The notes beneath the pieces were generated by a model. That model saw nothing but the letters and a program-made list of their open reading frames with translations, was not told where the DNA came from and searched no databases. A stretch of DNA of 64,000 bases, taken from the NCBI RefSeq assembly GCF_900105595.1, contig NZ_LT629784.1, positions 2,232,001 through 2,296,000 of the forward strand. The letters run 5' to 3'. Position numbers and translations under genes: made by a program. Shown in pieces: positions 46,307 to 55,173 of this stretch. Origin of the DNA: Stappia sp. ES.058. Its GTDB lineage: Bacteria > Pseudomonadota > Alphaproteobacteria > Rhizobiales > Stappiaceae. Numbering within the stretch: position 1 is the stretch's first letter; each line of letters begins with the position of its first letter.

Positions 46307-46422
46307 GCTCTTCGCTCCTGGAAGACAATGGTTCCGGCTTCATCGGAGACCTCGAAGATGCGCCGCATTATCCGGAGGCTGGCATCCTCCAGCCACCGGA
46401 AGGTCAAGTCAGATCACGTGGA

Positions 46423-47190
46423 TCAGAGCAAGAAAGACCGCAGCGGCATCCAGATCCCCATCGCCATCATCATGAGGTTTTCCGTCAGGGAAACAAAACC
46501 GAGCGGCACGGACGTGGCGCCGCCGACGCAGGCGCATTTGAGCTTGCGTCGGTCGATGTAGACGGCCTTGAAGACGCTGATTGCGCCGATCGTGCCGATG
46601 AACAGGGCGATCGGTGCCGAGATCCAGACGAGTACGCCGGCGGTCATCAGGATGCCGGCGAGCGCCTCCCCAAAGGGATAGACACTGCCATAGGGCACCC
46701 AACGACGGGCCAGCAGGTCGTAGTTCAGGAACATGGTCGAAAAGCTCTCGACATCCTGCAGTTTCTGAACAGCCAGGATCGTCATCGACAGCGAGATGAA
46801 CCACTCGACCGCCCGCACGCTGAGGACGGTTCCATACTGGTGAAACGACAGGCCCAGCGCGAGCAGGGCCGCGACGGAGAAAATCGCGATGACCGGTTTG
46901 TAGCTGGTATCGCTTTGCTCCTCGAAGGGCGGATCAACGCCGAGGTGCACTCGCAGCTCCTCATAGCCACCGATCCGCTTGCCACCGATAAAGACCTGCG
47001 GTGTCGTCTCCACCGCATGCTCCTCCATGAAGGCTTCAGTCTCTTCGCGGGTCGTCAGCGGGTGGTCTTCCACCGAGAAGCCCTGACGTTCCAAAAGATC
47101 CTTGGTCTTCAACCCGAAAGGGCAAAGGTGGTCCGGCATGACCATCCTGTAGAGCCGCGCAATGTCAGGTTTGCTTTTCGTCATTGCCAT
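46423..47190 (-). CDS. Glutaredoxin-MauE/DoxX fusion membrane protein
   Basis: 255 residues. Residues ~10-85 form a glutaredoxin-like domain with CPFGLK in place of the CPYC active site (one Cys only) and the TTPQVFIGGKRIGGYEEL region. From ~100 on, four membrane segments resemble MauE (PYGSVYPFGEALAGILM; CACVGGATSVPLGFVSLTEN). Such fusions occur next to copper-resistance and DUF305 genes and may move reducing equivalents across the membrane. An ATG two codons in (47184) is also possible. Confidence 0.87.
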   Translation of the reverse strand: MAMTKSKPDIARLYRMVMPDHLCPFGLKTKDLLERQGFSVEDHPLTTREETEAFMEEHAVETTPQVFIGGKRIGGYEELRVHLGVDPPFEEQSDTSYKPVIAIFSVAALLALGLSFHQYGTVLSVRAVEWFISLSMTILAVQKLQDVESFSTMFLNYDLLARRWVPYGSVYPFGEALAGILMTAGVLVWISAPIALFIGTIGAISVFKAVYIDRRKLKCACVGGATSVPLGFVSLTENLMMMAMGIWMPLRSFLL

Positions 47191-47193
47191 CTC

Positions 47194-47445
47194 CTATTGC
47201 TTTGCACAGGCATATTGGCCCCGGAACCCAGCCCGGTACTCGGGGCCCGCAGTCACGATCAGATCGAAAAGACCTTCGTCTCCTGTCGGAAGGAGATTGG
47301 CGGAAAGGGGACCCGCTTCGAAGCCGGCGCCGTTCGTGTCCGCCTCTTGCGCTCCAAGGCGCACAAGGTCCCCGCTGATCTTGACGAGCGCAACCGGCCC
47401 GCGCGCGGTCTCCCCGACGACCAGAACGGGCGGACTATCCTGCGT
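47194..47445 (-). pseudogene. In-frame continuation of the DUF305 gene after an internal stop (unknown domain)
   Basis: Directly beyond the TAA that ends the DUF305 protein, the same frame stays open for 83 codons, reading QDSPPVLVVGETARGPVALV and GDLVRLGAQEADTNG, and closing with AGPEYRAGFRGQYACAKQ and TAG at 47194. The sequence looks like real protein, with alternating hydrophobic strands, but has no ATG or ribosome site of its own. Either it is the lost C-terminal domain of a longer DUF305 protein or a truncated separate gene. No family was recognised. Confidence 0.5.
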
Positions 47446-48051
47446 TTAGGTAAAATGACAGGGGCTCCCGGCACCGGAAAAAACCGTTGCGATCTCTTCA
47501 TCGGACAGGAATTCAGGATCGACCTTCGACACGGTTTCGCTGGAAAGCGCGTCCTCGGCAGTGACGAGCATGGCCGGTTGGCTTGTCGTTGCGGACGATC
47601 GCAGCCCGTTGGCATCGATGTCCGCGATCAGATACCGCATTTCGGCGATCTCCTTGTCCTGGGCATAGATGATGTCGTCGGCCAGGGTTCGCACCCGCGT
47701 ATCGGAGATGTTGGCGCGACTTGAGGTCATGATCGCGATGGAATGATGCGGGATCATCGCGCTCATGAAACTGCGATCCCCGACGGTCACCTGGCTGCGC
47801 ACCAGCCAGAGCGCGGCGGCAAAAACGATAATGGAACCAGCGAAGATGGCGACGTTCAAGGAGCGGTTCGTATACATCGAAAGCATGTAGGCGAGCATGA
47901 TGGCCGCCATCGTCGCGCCCATGACGATGGCCATATAGGCGCGCGTCTCTGACCAGAACGCGTGATCGACGAGATAGGTATTCAGGTACATCAGCCCGAA
48001 CATCACCACCGTCGACGTGGCAATCATCGCAAAGAATCGACCATAGTTCAT
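47446..48051 (-). CDS. DUF305 domain membrane protein
   Basis: 201 residues from the ATG at 48051 (GGAGG site before it). Three hydrophobic segments (ATSTVVMFGLMYLNTYLV; MAIVMGATMAAIMLAYML; VAIFAGSIIVFAAALWLV) precede the DUF305 signature MSAMIPHHSIAIMTSSRA and DDIIYAQDKEIAEMRYLI. The family is frequent in copper-rich gene sets; the HH pair may bind metal. The end sequence DEEIATVFSGAGSPCHFT is followed by a stop and then an open continuation in the same frame. Confidence 0.88.
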   Translation of the reverse strand: MNYGRFFAMIATSTVVMFGLMYLNTYLVDHAFWSETRAYMAIVMGATMAAIMLAYMLSMYTNRSLNVAIFAGSIIVFAAALWLVRSQVTVGDRSFMSAMIPHHSIAIMTSSRANISDTRVRTLADDIIYAQDKEIAEMRYLIADIDANGLRSSATTSQPAMLVTAEDALSSETVSKVDPEFLSDEEIATVFSGAGSPCHFT

Positions 48052-48638
48052 CCTTGCCTCCATTTGTTGCCCTTTGGATCGCAAAGAACTTTCAGCGTCG
48101 AAAGTTCCCCCGGCGCAAGGGCTGATGCGCGCCGCGCCTGGCCGGCGGCGCCAGACCGGGTCCCTGCCACGAGAACGCTTCCAGCAACTGGAGGGTCAAC
48201 ACCACCCAATGCGCCCACCGTCCATGCGTTGAAATTGAGCTGTCAGGAAAATCTGGGACGAGTGTGCCGCAAGCGGAGCCGACCGCAGCCAGCGGTCTGA
48301 ACCAAACACCTAACCGAGAGTACTTGATGCCTTGCTCTCATACCCGAAAATCGCTGCGTTCGTGGTCGGAGTTTCGCGATGTAACTTCCCGGCCGGGAGA
48401 CGAAACGAAGACTTAAAAGGCGTCGAAGTTTTCAGGGATCAGAGCAGGCCACGCGGAATTTGGCCGTTTGGTGCTCCTGGTCCAGCCCTTGAACTGTCCC
48501 AGCTTCACGCTCTTTTGCGTCGTTCATCCGACGATCCGTATCCAGATCGGAAGATGAATTTCAGCTTCAATGAAAAATTTCATCTAAAATAAATGTTCAA
48601 GGCAAATCACAGCGTAGAATTATTTTTCGCGAAAGTCT
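48052..48638. other. Intergenic region, 587 bp
   Basis: No supported gene. An 86-codon frame at 48332-48592 lacks a ribosome site and resembles nothing known. The last ~100 bp are markedly AT-rich (AAAATTTCATCTAAAATAAATG), unlike the neighbouring coding DNA, and mark the boundary between the metal gene set and the biosynthetic cluster. It should hold the promoter of the leftward DUF305 operon; I could not define it. Confidence 0.4.
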
Positions 48639-49115
48639 TTAGTCCAGCATACTTTGCACCACATCCACAGATATAGCCGTCTCAGACTTGTAGGTCTCGG
48701 ACACGAAGTGAGTCGTGTAGCGAACGACACTGCCGACATCATCAAAAATCCGGTCGCAAACTTCTTGATACTCAGCCATGTCTCTGAAATGGCCGAAGAG
48801 CACCGCATCGACCTCACCGGTCACTCCCCAGGCGCAAGATATGGATGGCTCCGCACGTATGCATGAGGCCAGTTTTTCCCGATCCGCGCGGGTGTTCTCT
48901 TTCGTTGTCGCCGTAATCACAGCCATGACCGGTCGCCCGAGCCGCGCCGCATCGGCAACATAGACATTTGCTGTCAGAACGCCCGATTCCTGAAGAACGC
49001 GGACACGCCGAAGACAGGTCGACGAAGTGGAATTGACCGTTTCGGCCAGCTCGGCGTGTGTCAGATCGCCTCGCCGCTGAAGAGCCTCCACGATCCGGAT
49101 ATCAAGTGCGTCCAT
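48639..49115 (-). CDS. Lrp/AsnC family transcriptional regulator
   Basis: 158 residues from the ATG at 49115, matching the family size of ~150-160. It opens with MDALDIRIVEALQRRGDLTH, then a helix-turn-helix (ELAETVNSTSSTCLRRVRVL) and a C-terminal RAM domain that would sense an amino acid. It is divergent from the EamA exporter with only 94 bp between, the usual setting for an Lrp-type activator of an amino-acid exporter. It probably controls export, and perhaps the biosynthetic genes to the right. Confidence 0.92.
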   Translation of the reverse strand: MDALDIRIVEALQRRGDLTHAELAETVNSTSSTCLRRVRVLQESGVLTANVYVADAARLGRPVMAVITATTKENTRADREKLASCIRAEPSISCAWGVTGEVDAVLFGHFRDMAEYQEVCDRIFDDVGSVVRYTTHFVSETYKSETAISVDVVQSMLD

Positions 49116-49209
49116 GTCGGTTGCAATATTTCTCCATAATACCTCAGATTTCAACCGTATCCTGCGCGACTTTTCCATAGAGTATTCAGAAATTGGGGAA
49201 ATTTCATAT
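49116..49209. promoter_or_regulatory. Divergent promoter region, Lrp regulator / exporter
   Basis: The 94-bp spacer is AT-rich (TTGCAATATTTCTCCATAATACC near the left end, ATAGAGTATTCAGAAATT near the right), as expected for Lrp-family binding sites, which have loose AT-rich consensus. No single operator can be fixed by eye. Confidence 0.4.
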
Positions 49210-50226
49210 ATGTCGCGCTTTCAGATCGGCCTGTTCTGCTGTCTGTCTTTCGTTTCGCTCGAAGCGTTCCAGGCGGTTTATCTCGGCTCCGTATTCCAGA
49301 ATGTGGATTCCTTCCTGGTGGGAATGTGGGTGTTTGGCATCTCTGTCGCCGGGTGCACCCTTGCAACGGCGATACGAAGACCGATCGAGCTGATTGCGTC
49401 CGTGCGAGCGTGGAGAATTGTTCTTGTCCTGAACCTGTATGCGGCCTTGACGTGGACGACCTATTTCTTCGCGGTGCAGCTTATCGAGCCGGCAGTGGTC
49501 TTTACCGTCTTTTCCGGCATGGTGCCTCTCGGCACAGTCATCGGTGCTTGGACAGGCTTGCCCGAAGCCGCCGGTCCGAAGCGACGGCTCACGCGTTACG
49601 GCAACCTGCTGATCTTGATTTCCATCCTTTTTCTGGCGGCAATCACGACGTTCGGTCTTTCCGGTTTCGTTCGTGGCGGTGCTTTGACGGCCTTGCTAGG
49701 TGTCGGCCTTTCCGCCCTGTCGGGGGCATGCACCGCCTTCGTGATCCTGTATTCGGTTCGCCTCAACCGGAATGGTGTGGGTCCGCTCGCACAGTTCGGT
49801 CTTCGTTTCATCCTTTACACCTTGCTGGCGAGCGCGGCCTTTCTTTGGGGATTGGACGACAAAGGGACTGCCAGCGCACCGGTGGACCTGGCCGTGATCG
49901 TTATGATCGGCCTGCTCGTCATCGCCTTTCCGCTTTACCTGGTCCAGAAAGCCGTGCCGCTCGTTCCGGCATCGACCATTACGGCCATGACCGCACTGGG
50001 GCCGGTCATGGTCTTCGGAATGCAGCTCTTCGACGGACGTGTCGATTATTCGGCTGCGACCCTCGCCGGTTTGATGATCTACATTGCCGGTGCGTTTCTG
50101 GCGGTTTACAGCGCGACGGTCCAATCTGCCGCCCGCCTCGACCCTTCGGGATACGAAGGCAGAATCCGTGACGCGCCGGTTGCGGCGCATTCGCAAACAG
50201 CTGAGGAAAATGCGGATGGCCCGTGA
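49210..50226 (+). CDS. EamA/DMT family exporter
   Basis: 338 residues with about ten hydrophobic segments in two EamA-like halves (for example VFTVFSGMVPLGTVIGAW and ITAMTALGPVMVFGMQL). The ATG at 49210 is preferred over upstream frames because the polar leader does not fit a membrane protein and TTGGGGAAA lies about ten bases before. The C-terminal tail is soluble. Divergent from the Lrp-type regulator and beside the diaminopropionate genes, it is a candidate for product export or self-protection. Confidence 0.87.
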   Translation: MSRFQIGLFCCLSFVSLEAFQAVYLGSVFQNVDSFLVGMWVFGISVAGCTLATAIRRPIELIASVRAWRIVLVLNLYAALTWTTYFFAVQLIEPAVVFTVFSGMVPLGTVIGAWTGLPEAAGPKRRLTRYGNLLILISILFLAAITTFGLSGFVRGGALTALLGVGLSALSGACTAFVILYSVRLNRNGVGPLAQFGLRFILYTLLASAAFLWGLDDKGTASAPVDLAVIVMIGLLVIAFPLYLVQKAVPLVPASTITAMTALGPVMVFGMQLFDGRVDYSAATLAGLMIYIAGAFLAVYSATVQSAARLDPSGYEGRIRDAPVAAHSQTAEENADGP

Positions 50227-50262
50227 CAGACAGGCCATGCCTGGCGGCCGATGAGGATCTGA

Positions 50263-51030
50263 TCATGCGAACGGGCGGTCTTCCCGTTCGGCATGAATCA
50301 CGACACCGCCAACCATTCCATTGCGAATTGTCTCGAGGGTTCCTGCATAAAGCCCGCGGGCATGGTCGTACCAGCCCGGTCCACACACGTCTTCGATCTG
50401 AGAACGCTTTTCATCGATCTGCACCACAAGGTCGGCGTACCAGCGTTCGTATTCTTCATCGATCCGCCGGGCACTGCGAATGCTCCAGCCACCATCTGAA
50501 TACAGGCGGTCAATATCGGACCAGACGAAAGGCGTCCCCAGAAAGGAGATGTCGTTTTCCATCACCGGGGAACGCCAGTATCCCCCCAGGTCAACATAGT
50601 CGAAGACGACAATCTGACCCGAAGACGCCGCGAGTTTTGCAAGCGCTGCCAGCCCCGCGCGCTGATCCGGCAGCGCATGGAAAACATTGAAAAGGACAAT
50701 CAGATCGAAACTGCCGTTCAGGCAATTGACCGCCTCCTCAACACTGCAGGCATGAAATGAAATGTGAGGAAACCTGCGGGTCGCTTCCTCGATCGAACTG
50801 GCCTCGATATCGAAGCCGACGACGTCGCCCCAACCATGCGCCTTCAGATATGCGCCGGTCCCCCCACGTCCGCATCCGGCATCGAGTATTCGGCGTTTTG
50901 GATCCTTGGGAATATCGGCCATCCCGACCTCGATGCCCGCGACGCCGCCCGCATGCGCATAATCGCCGTCCCGCACCAGGGCGAGCAAGCGTTTGCCTTC
51001 ATATGAGTTCATAACAAGCTTCGGCGTCAT
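50263..51030 (-). CDS. Class I SAM-dependent methyltransferase
   Basis: 255 residues. The SAM loop is ILDAGCGRGGTGAYL, followed by the acidic VGFDIEAS and the FDLIVLFNVFHAL motif-IV region. The ATG at 51030 has AGGGAAG six bases upstream and is preferred to the ATG at 51055-51057, which has no ribosome site. It is the last gene of the leftward biosynthetic run and converges with the exporter. A small amino or carboxyl group is a likely target; not determined. Confidence 0.85.
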   Translation of the reverse strand: MTPKLVMNSYEGKRLLALVRDGDYAHAGGVAGIEVGMADIPKDPKRRILDAGCGRGGTGAYLKAHGWGDVVGFDIEASSIEEATRRFPHISFHACSVEEAVNCLNGSFDLIVLFNVFHALPDQRAGLAALAKLAASSGQIVVFDYVDLGGYWRSPVMENDISFLGTPFVWSDIDRLYSDGGWSIRSARRIDEEYERWYADLVVQIDEKRSQIEDVCGPGWYDHARGLYAGTLETIRNGMVGGVVIHAEREDRPFA

Positions 51031-51071
51031 GTGTTCTTCCCTGACTTGAGCGGACATGGGTTCGGTTTCGG

Positions 51072-52109
51072 CTAGGACGGATCGTCCGGACCAAGCAGAT
51101 CGATGAGTATGGCGTTGAGGAATGCGGTGAATGCCGGATTGCGGCCCGGCAGTGCAACGCAATGGCCCCAGTCCGACGCGTAGGGCTTGAGGGTGGCTTT
51201 GCGCATGCCGGCAACCGCTTGCACACTGTCTGCAACCGCGAAAAACAGGTCGGTCGTACAAGGCACGATCACGGCGCGCGCCATGATCGAGGCGAGAGCC
51301 TTGTCGAGGTCGCCCCGGAACTCCGGGGTGTCTGCAATGTCGAAGACGCGCCAGGTCCTGAGCATCGACGCCAGGTCGCCCGGGTGCCAGGCTAGATGAT
51401 CCTGTTCCCAGTCATCCAGCAGGTGCCGGGGAGATGAATAGCCAAGCGACGTGTAGGTTTTTCGAGTAAAGAACTCGCGGGAAAAAGCCCAGCCGGCATA
51501 AACCCGGCCGAACGCCCCAAGGTCTGCGCCTTCCAGGACATCCGTCCTTCCGTCATCGCGCCACACCGGCCCGAGGATGGCGCCCAGGCCGTCGATCTGC
51601 ACCTTCGTATAAGCGGACGTCCTCGCGGTGCCGCAGATCGGCAGGATCGCGTCGACCAAGTCGGGAAACTGCACCGCCCACTGGAAGGCCTGGCAAGCTG
51701 CCATCGACCATCCCATAACGAGGCGCAGCCGAGTTATTCCGAACTCCGACCTGAGCAGCTCCGCTTGGCACTCCACATTGTCCTGCAGGGAAACGACAGG
51801 AAACCCGTCTCCAGAGGCAGATGGCGGGACGTTGCTTGGCGAGGTCGACAGCGAATTGCCGAACATGTTGATCGACACGATAAAGTATCGGTCGGGATCG
51901 AGTGCCGGCATGCTTTCGATGTAACCGGCGCTGCGCCGATGGCACCCGGTGAAGAAAGTCGGAATGAGTATGACATTATCCCGGTTGCCGTTGAGGCGTC
52001 CCCAGGTCTCATAGACGAGCTGGGCATCCGTCAGCAGGTGCCCTGACGCGAGCCGGATATCACCGAGCCTGTAAATCCTGCCCTCAGACATCGCTGATCC
52101 CGTCTGCAC
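51072..52109 (-). CDS. Alpha/beta hydrolase fold acyltransferase, MetX-like
   Basis: 345 residues from a GTG at 52109, which has GAGGGGAG six bases before it. The homoserine O-acetyltransferase layout is clear: nucleophile Ser135 in VMGWSMAACQAFQWA, Asp287 in PCTTDLFF and His316 in DWGHCVALPG. MetX proper has GGSMGGMQ, so this is a diverged member, perhaps acting on another hydroxy-amino acid or as a hydrolase. In this cluster it may acylate a seryl-type hydroxyl to prepare beta-substitution. Confidence 0.82.
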   Translation of the reverse strand: MQTGSAMSEGRIYRLGDIRLASGHLLTDAQLVYETWGRLNGNRDNVILIPTFFTGCHRRSAGYIESMPALDPDRYFIVSINMFGNSLSTSPSNVPPSASGDGFPVVSLQDNVECQAELLRSEFGITRLRLVMGWSMAACQAFQWAVQFPDLVDAILPICGTARTSAYTKVQIDGLGAILGPVWRDDGRTDVLEGADLGAFGRVYAGWAFSREFFTRKTYTSLGYSSPRHLLDDWEQDHLAWHPGDLASMLRTWRVFDIADTPEFRGDLDKALASIMARAVIVPCTTDLFFAVADSVQAVAGMRKATLKPYASDWGHCVALPGRNPAFTAFLNAILIDLLGPDDPS

Positions 52110-52319
52110 AAGGCACTCCCCTCACGAAAACTGCAGCATCCGCATGAAACATGCGGTTCGCCGTGGCCGCAGATCGACTTCCGGGCACTCCCACCGACGC
52201 GTGCGTCAGGATGCGGCAACGAAGTTTTCGCTTTGGCCGGCACATGCGGTGTTCCGATTTGAAAAGATGCTGACCCGGCAGACATCGAAGGAGTGCCGCC
52301 AGGGAGATTTCCGCGGCTT

Positions 52320-54157
52320 TCACAGTTCAATGTGTCTTGGCCGGGAAACATCCGCTGTTGCGGCCGCCCCGACTGCTTCGGATCCCCGGAAACAGCATTT
52401 GACCGCATTGTGGGCATCCCACTGTGCGCGGCCGTACCCCCCGGGCGATGGCACGTAATGGTTGTAGTATGAGGACCCCTCCACTGAAGGACCGAAAATC
52501 CAAAGGTGAGGGTCGACCGAACCATCGGGCCGGATAACCCGACCTCCCGGCGTGACGGCGGGCCCGTCATGCCTATCGGCGGACTCCGAAACCCGTATCA
52601 GGCCGCCTGCCTGCATGCTGGCGAACAATCCGCTGTCGCGACGCGAAACACCGCTGGCCGGGACATGGCCGGCAAAAACATGAGCGGGTCGCACCCGGAG
52701 AGCGTCGCGTCCGGCTACTTTCGGATCCGCGATTTGGATCGTTGCGATCCCCGCGTCGATCAGGCAGGCCAATTCCTCGATCCGTTCGACCTGTGGACCG
52801 GCGACAAGCCGATTGATCATGGGTGCCTTTTCATCGAAGAATCGCCGATGGGACGACGCGCTAAGCAGGCCGCGATCGATGACGCGACGGATCGTCTCGC
52901 GAAGGTCTCGCCAGACTTCCAGGGCCGCTTTGCACGGATCTCGGGAAAGACCTCTGCGGCACGCACGGATATCAGCGCGCAGGAATTCGCGGAACCACTG
53001 TTGATGACCGCTAACGAGGTACTCCGGTGGCGCTGATAGCAGCAGCTCCGCACTCGGATCGAAAGCGTCCCCGCCATTCCGTCGATTGCAAGATGATCCC
53101 CCCGAGCATCCCGCTTCCAAGTCTCGGCAAACGCGAGCGCAACCTTGGGATCCGCCTCCCGTGTCGCACGATATGCGGAAAACATCTCGGCATGAATGAG
53201 CGGTTCCACATGTGCATCGAAGTCGACCCGACCTGCACCGTAGCGCTGTTCAAGCGCATCGAGCGCCTTTTCATTGAAGATCAGGCCGGGCCGGGCATGC
53301 CTGTCCCCACGAAGCATCGGCCGGCCACGATACGGAAGACCGCTGCGTGTAATGAATTCCAGCCGCCCTTCATTTCCGGAGGCAATGTAGTTTATCGTCC
53401 CGTCCCGACGATTTTCGAACTGTCCGCCCCAGAGATCGATGACACCGGCCATCAGGTCCATTGCGGAAAGACCGACCCCCAGGATCTGCACCTCTTCTTT
53501 CTCGCGCACCCGCTGCAGAGCTCGCGATACCGGATATGCAGGAATGACGGCATCGGGCGGTTCGATGCAGTCGCCGGCGTGATCGATACCGTGGCCGGTC
53601 GTGATGAACGTATGATCGACGGACACCGCCGCACCGCCTTCGCTAACCAGTTCGGTTACCTTTTCGCCCGGAGGCCGGCGCAAGCCTATGATCTTCGTCC
53701 GGTGGATCGCGATGTTCATTGAGGGCGGGGCCCGCCGCAATACCTCATCCGTGAACCAGGCGAGGTAATCTCCCAGAATACGACGAGGAAGGAAATCCGC
53801 CGCCTCAACAGGCCTTGGCGGTGTCCCGCCCGGCGCATGATCTTCGGCAATGCATGTGCCGTTCCGTTTGCACCAGTCGAACAGGGATGCCCCATGCCAC
53901 GGGACACCGTCCTCCGCCCCGATGTCGCCGGGAAACATGGTCACCTGGCCGGCCACGGTATTGAGTTTGAGATAGCCCGGTTGAGCCGGCGAGTGGATCC
54001 CGACCCCGGGCTCGTTGCGATCGTACACGAAGACCTTGACCGAACGTTGCCGGTGCTTGCGGGCGAAGGCAACCATTCGCTCCAGAACGATCAGACCCCG
54101 AGGGCCAAATCCGACAATTCCGACGCGCAACTCCGACGGATTGACCGACACTTTCAT
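52320..54157 (-). pseudogene. FAD/NAD(P)-binding protein, frameshifted
   Basis: The first part (ATG at 54157, GGGGAGGGG site) is a dinucleotide-binding flavoprotein of the FAD_NAD_binding_9 type: VGIVGFGPRGLIVLERM, FITTGHG and ILGVGLSAMDLMAG. At GCGGGGACGC (reverse strand; CCCC at 53069-53072) the good coding moves to another frame, which reads DAFDPSAELLLSAP and continues to HLWIFGPSVEGSSYYNHYVPS, a typical flavoprotein end, with a stop at 52320. One extra G restores ~612 residues, a normal length. The next gene upstream overlaps by ATGA. Inactive, or a homopolymer miscall. Confidence 0.82.
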
Positions 54158-55173
54158 CGTGCCCCTCCCCAGCGGGCGGTCTCACCGATGAAGTCGCTGA
54201 CCGTTATCACTCCCTCAGCCTGTCGCGCAAAGCCGAGCACCTCGCGAGCCACCGCCAGATCGAGAATACCCAAACCGAAGGGCGAGAATATTCTCGCTTT
54301 GCCTTCGGGTGGACTGATCCGGCCGTCGATTACATCCGCGATTGTGCCCGCTATGAAACGACGGTGCCCCACTTCACGGGCGGCGAGATCCGGCGAGGTG
54401 CCGGCCTTCAGGCATTGTTCGACATCGTCGACGATGTTCCAGCCGGCCAGGATGAGATCCGGTGCCAAGTCTCTGAGCGAGATGTTGAGGACAACCTGAT
54501 CCGGTCGCAAAAGGTCGACCTGGTCGATGTAGGGACTCGTTGCAGACGTGGCGAGAACCACCAAATCGCAACTGAAACAGCTGGAGTAATCATCAGCCGG
54601 CGTTGCGGACTTGCTGAGTTCTGTCTGAGCATGGTGAACCAAGGCTTCGCAGCTATCCCGATTGATGTCAAAGACGACAATCTCTTCGACAGACCCGATA
54701 CGCTGGCACAGAAGATTAAGAATCGTTCTGGCGATGACCCCGCCACCCACCACGCCGATCCGGCGGTATTTTCTGCCTCTCGGCTGCAGCACCTGCGCCC
54801 CGAGAACGGCGGAAGCCGCCGTCCGCTGGGCGCTGATCCCGGCCGCCTCCAGGAAGGCCAGAGGCAAGCCGGTTCGCGCGTCATTGAGAACCATCACGGC
54901 TGAAGCCCGAGGGACGTTCTGCTCGATATTGTCGGGATAACTCGCGATCCACTTGATTCCGCTGATGGGGGCATCGTCGCGCAGCGCTGCGGGCAAGGCG
55001 ATAATCCGATTGCGCTCTTCGTTAGGAAAGCGCAGAAACTGGCTGCTTGGATTAACGGTTCCACCGTTTGCGTGCAGGCGGTAGGTTTCCGCGACAATGT
55101 CGACCACACGATCGCCCAGCGCGTTCAGCGCACGGACAACCACCGCGCCGGGAATAATGTGAACTTCAGTCAT
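54154..55173 (-). CDS. sbnB: SbnB-like N-(2-amino-2-carboxyethyl)-L-glutamate dehydrogenase (ornithine cyclodeaminase family)
   Basis: 339 residues from the ATG at 55173. Strong similarity by eye to staphylococcal SbnB: RIIALPAALRDDAPISGIKW, ASAVMVLNDARTGLPLAFLE and QRTAASAVLGAQVL, then the NAD loop IGVVGGGVIARTIL. SbnB oxidises the SbnA product to L-2,3-diaminopropionate and 2-oxoglutarate. The longer open frame reaches back into the sbnA-like gene and is a shadow; the two genes overlap by 8 bp. This pair is the strongest functional anchor of the cluster. Confidence 0.88.
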   Translation of the reverse strand: MTEVHIIPGAVVVRALNALGDRVVDIVAETYRLHANGGTVNPSSQFLRFPNEERNRIIALPAALRDDAPISGIKWIASYPDNIEQNVPRASAVMVLNDARTGLPLAFLEAAGISAQRTAASAVLGAQVLQPRGRKYRRIGVVGGGVIARTILNLLCQRIGSVEEIVVFDINRDSCEALVHHAQTELSKSATPADDYSSCFSCDLVVLATSATSPYIDQVDLLRPDQVVLNISLRDLAPDLILAGWNIVDDVEQCLKAGTSPDLAAREVGHRRFIAGTIADVIDGRISPPEGKARIFSPFGLGILDLAVAREVLGFARQAEGVITVSDFIGETARWGGAR

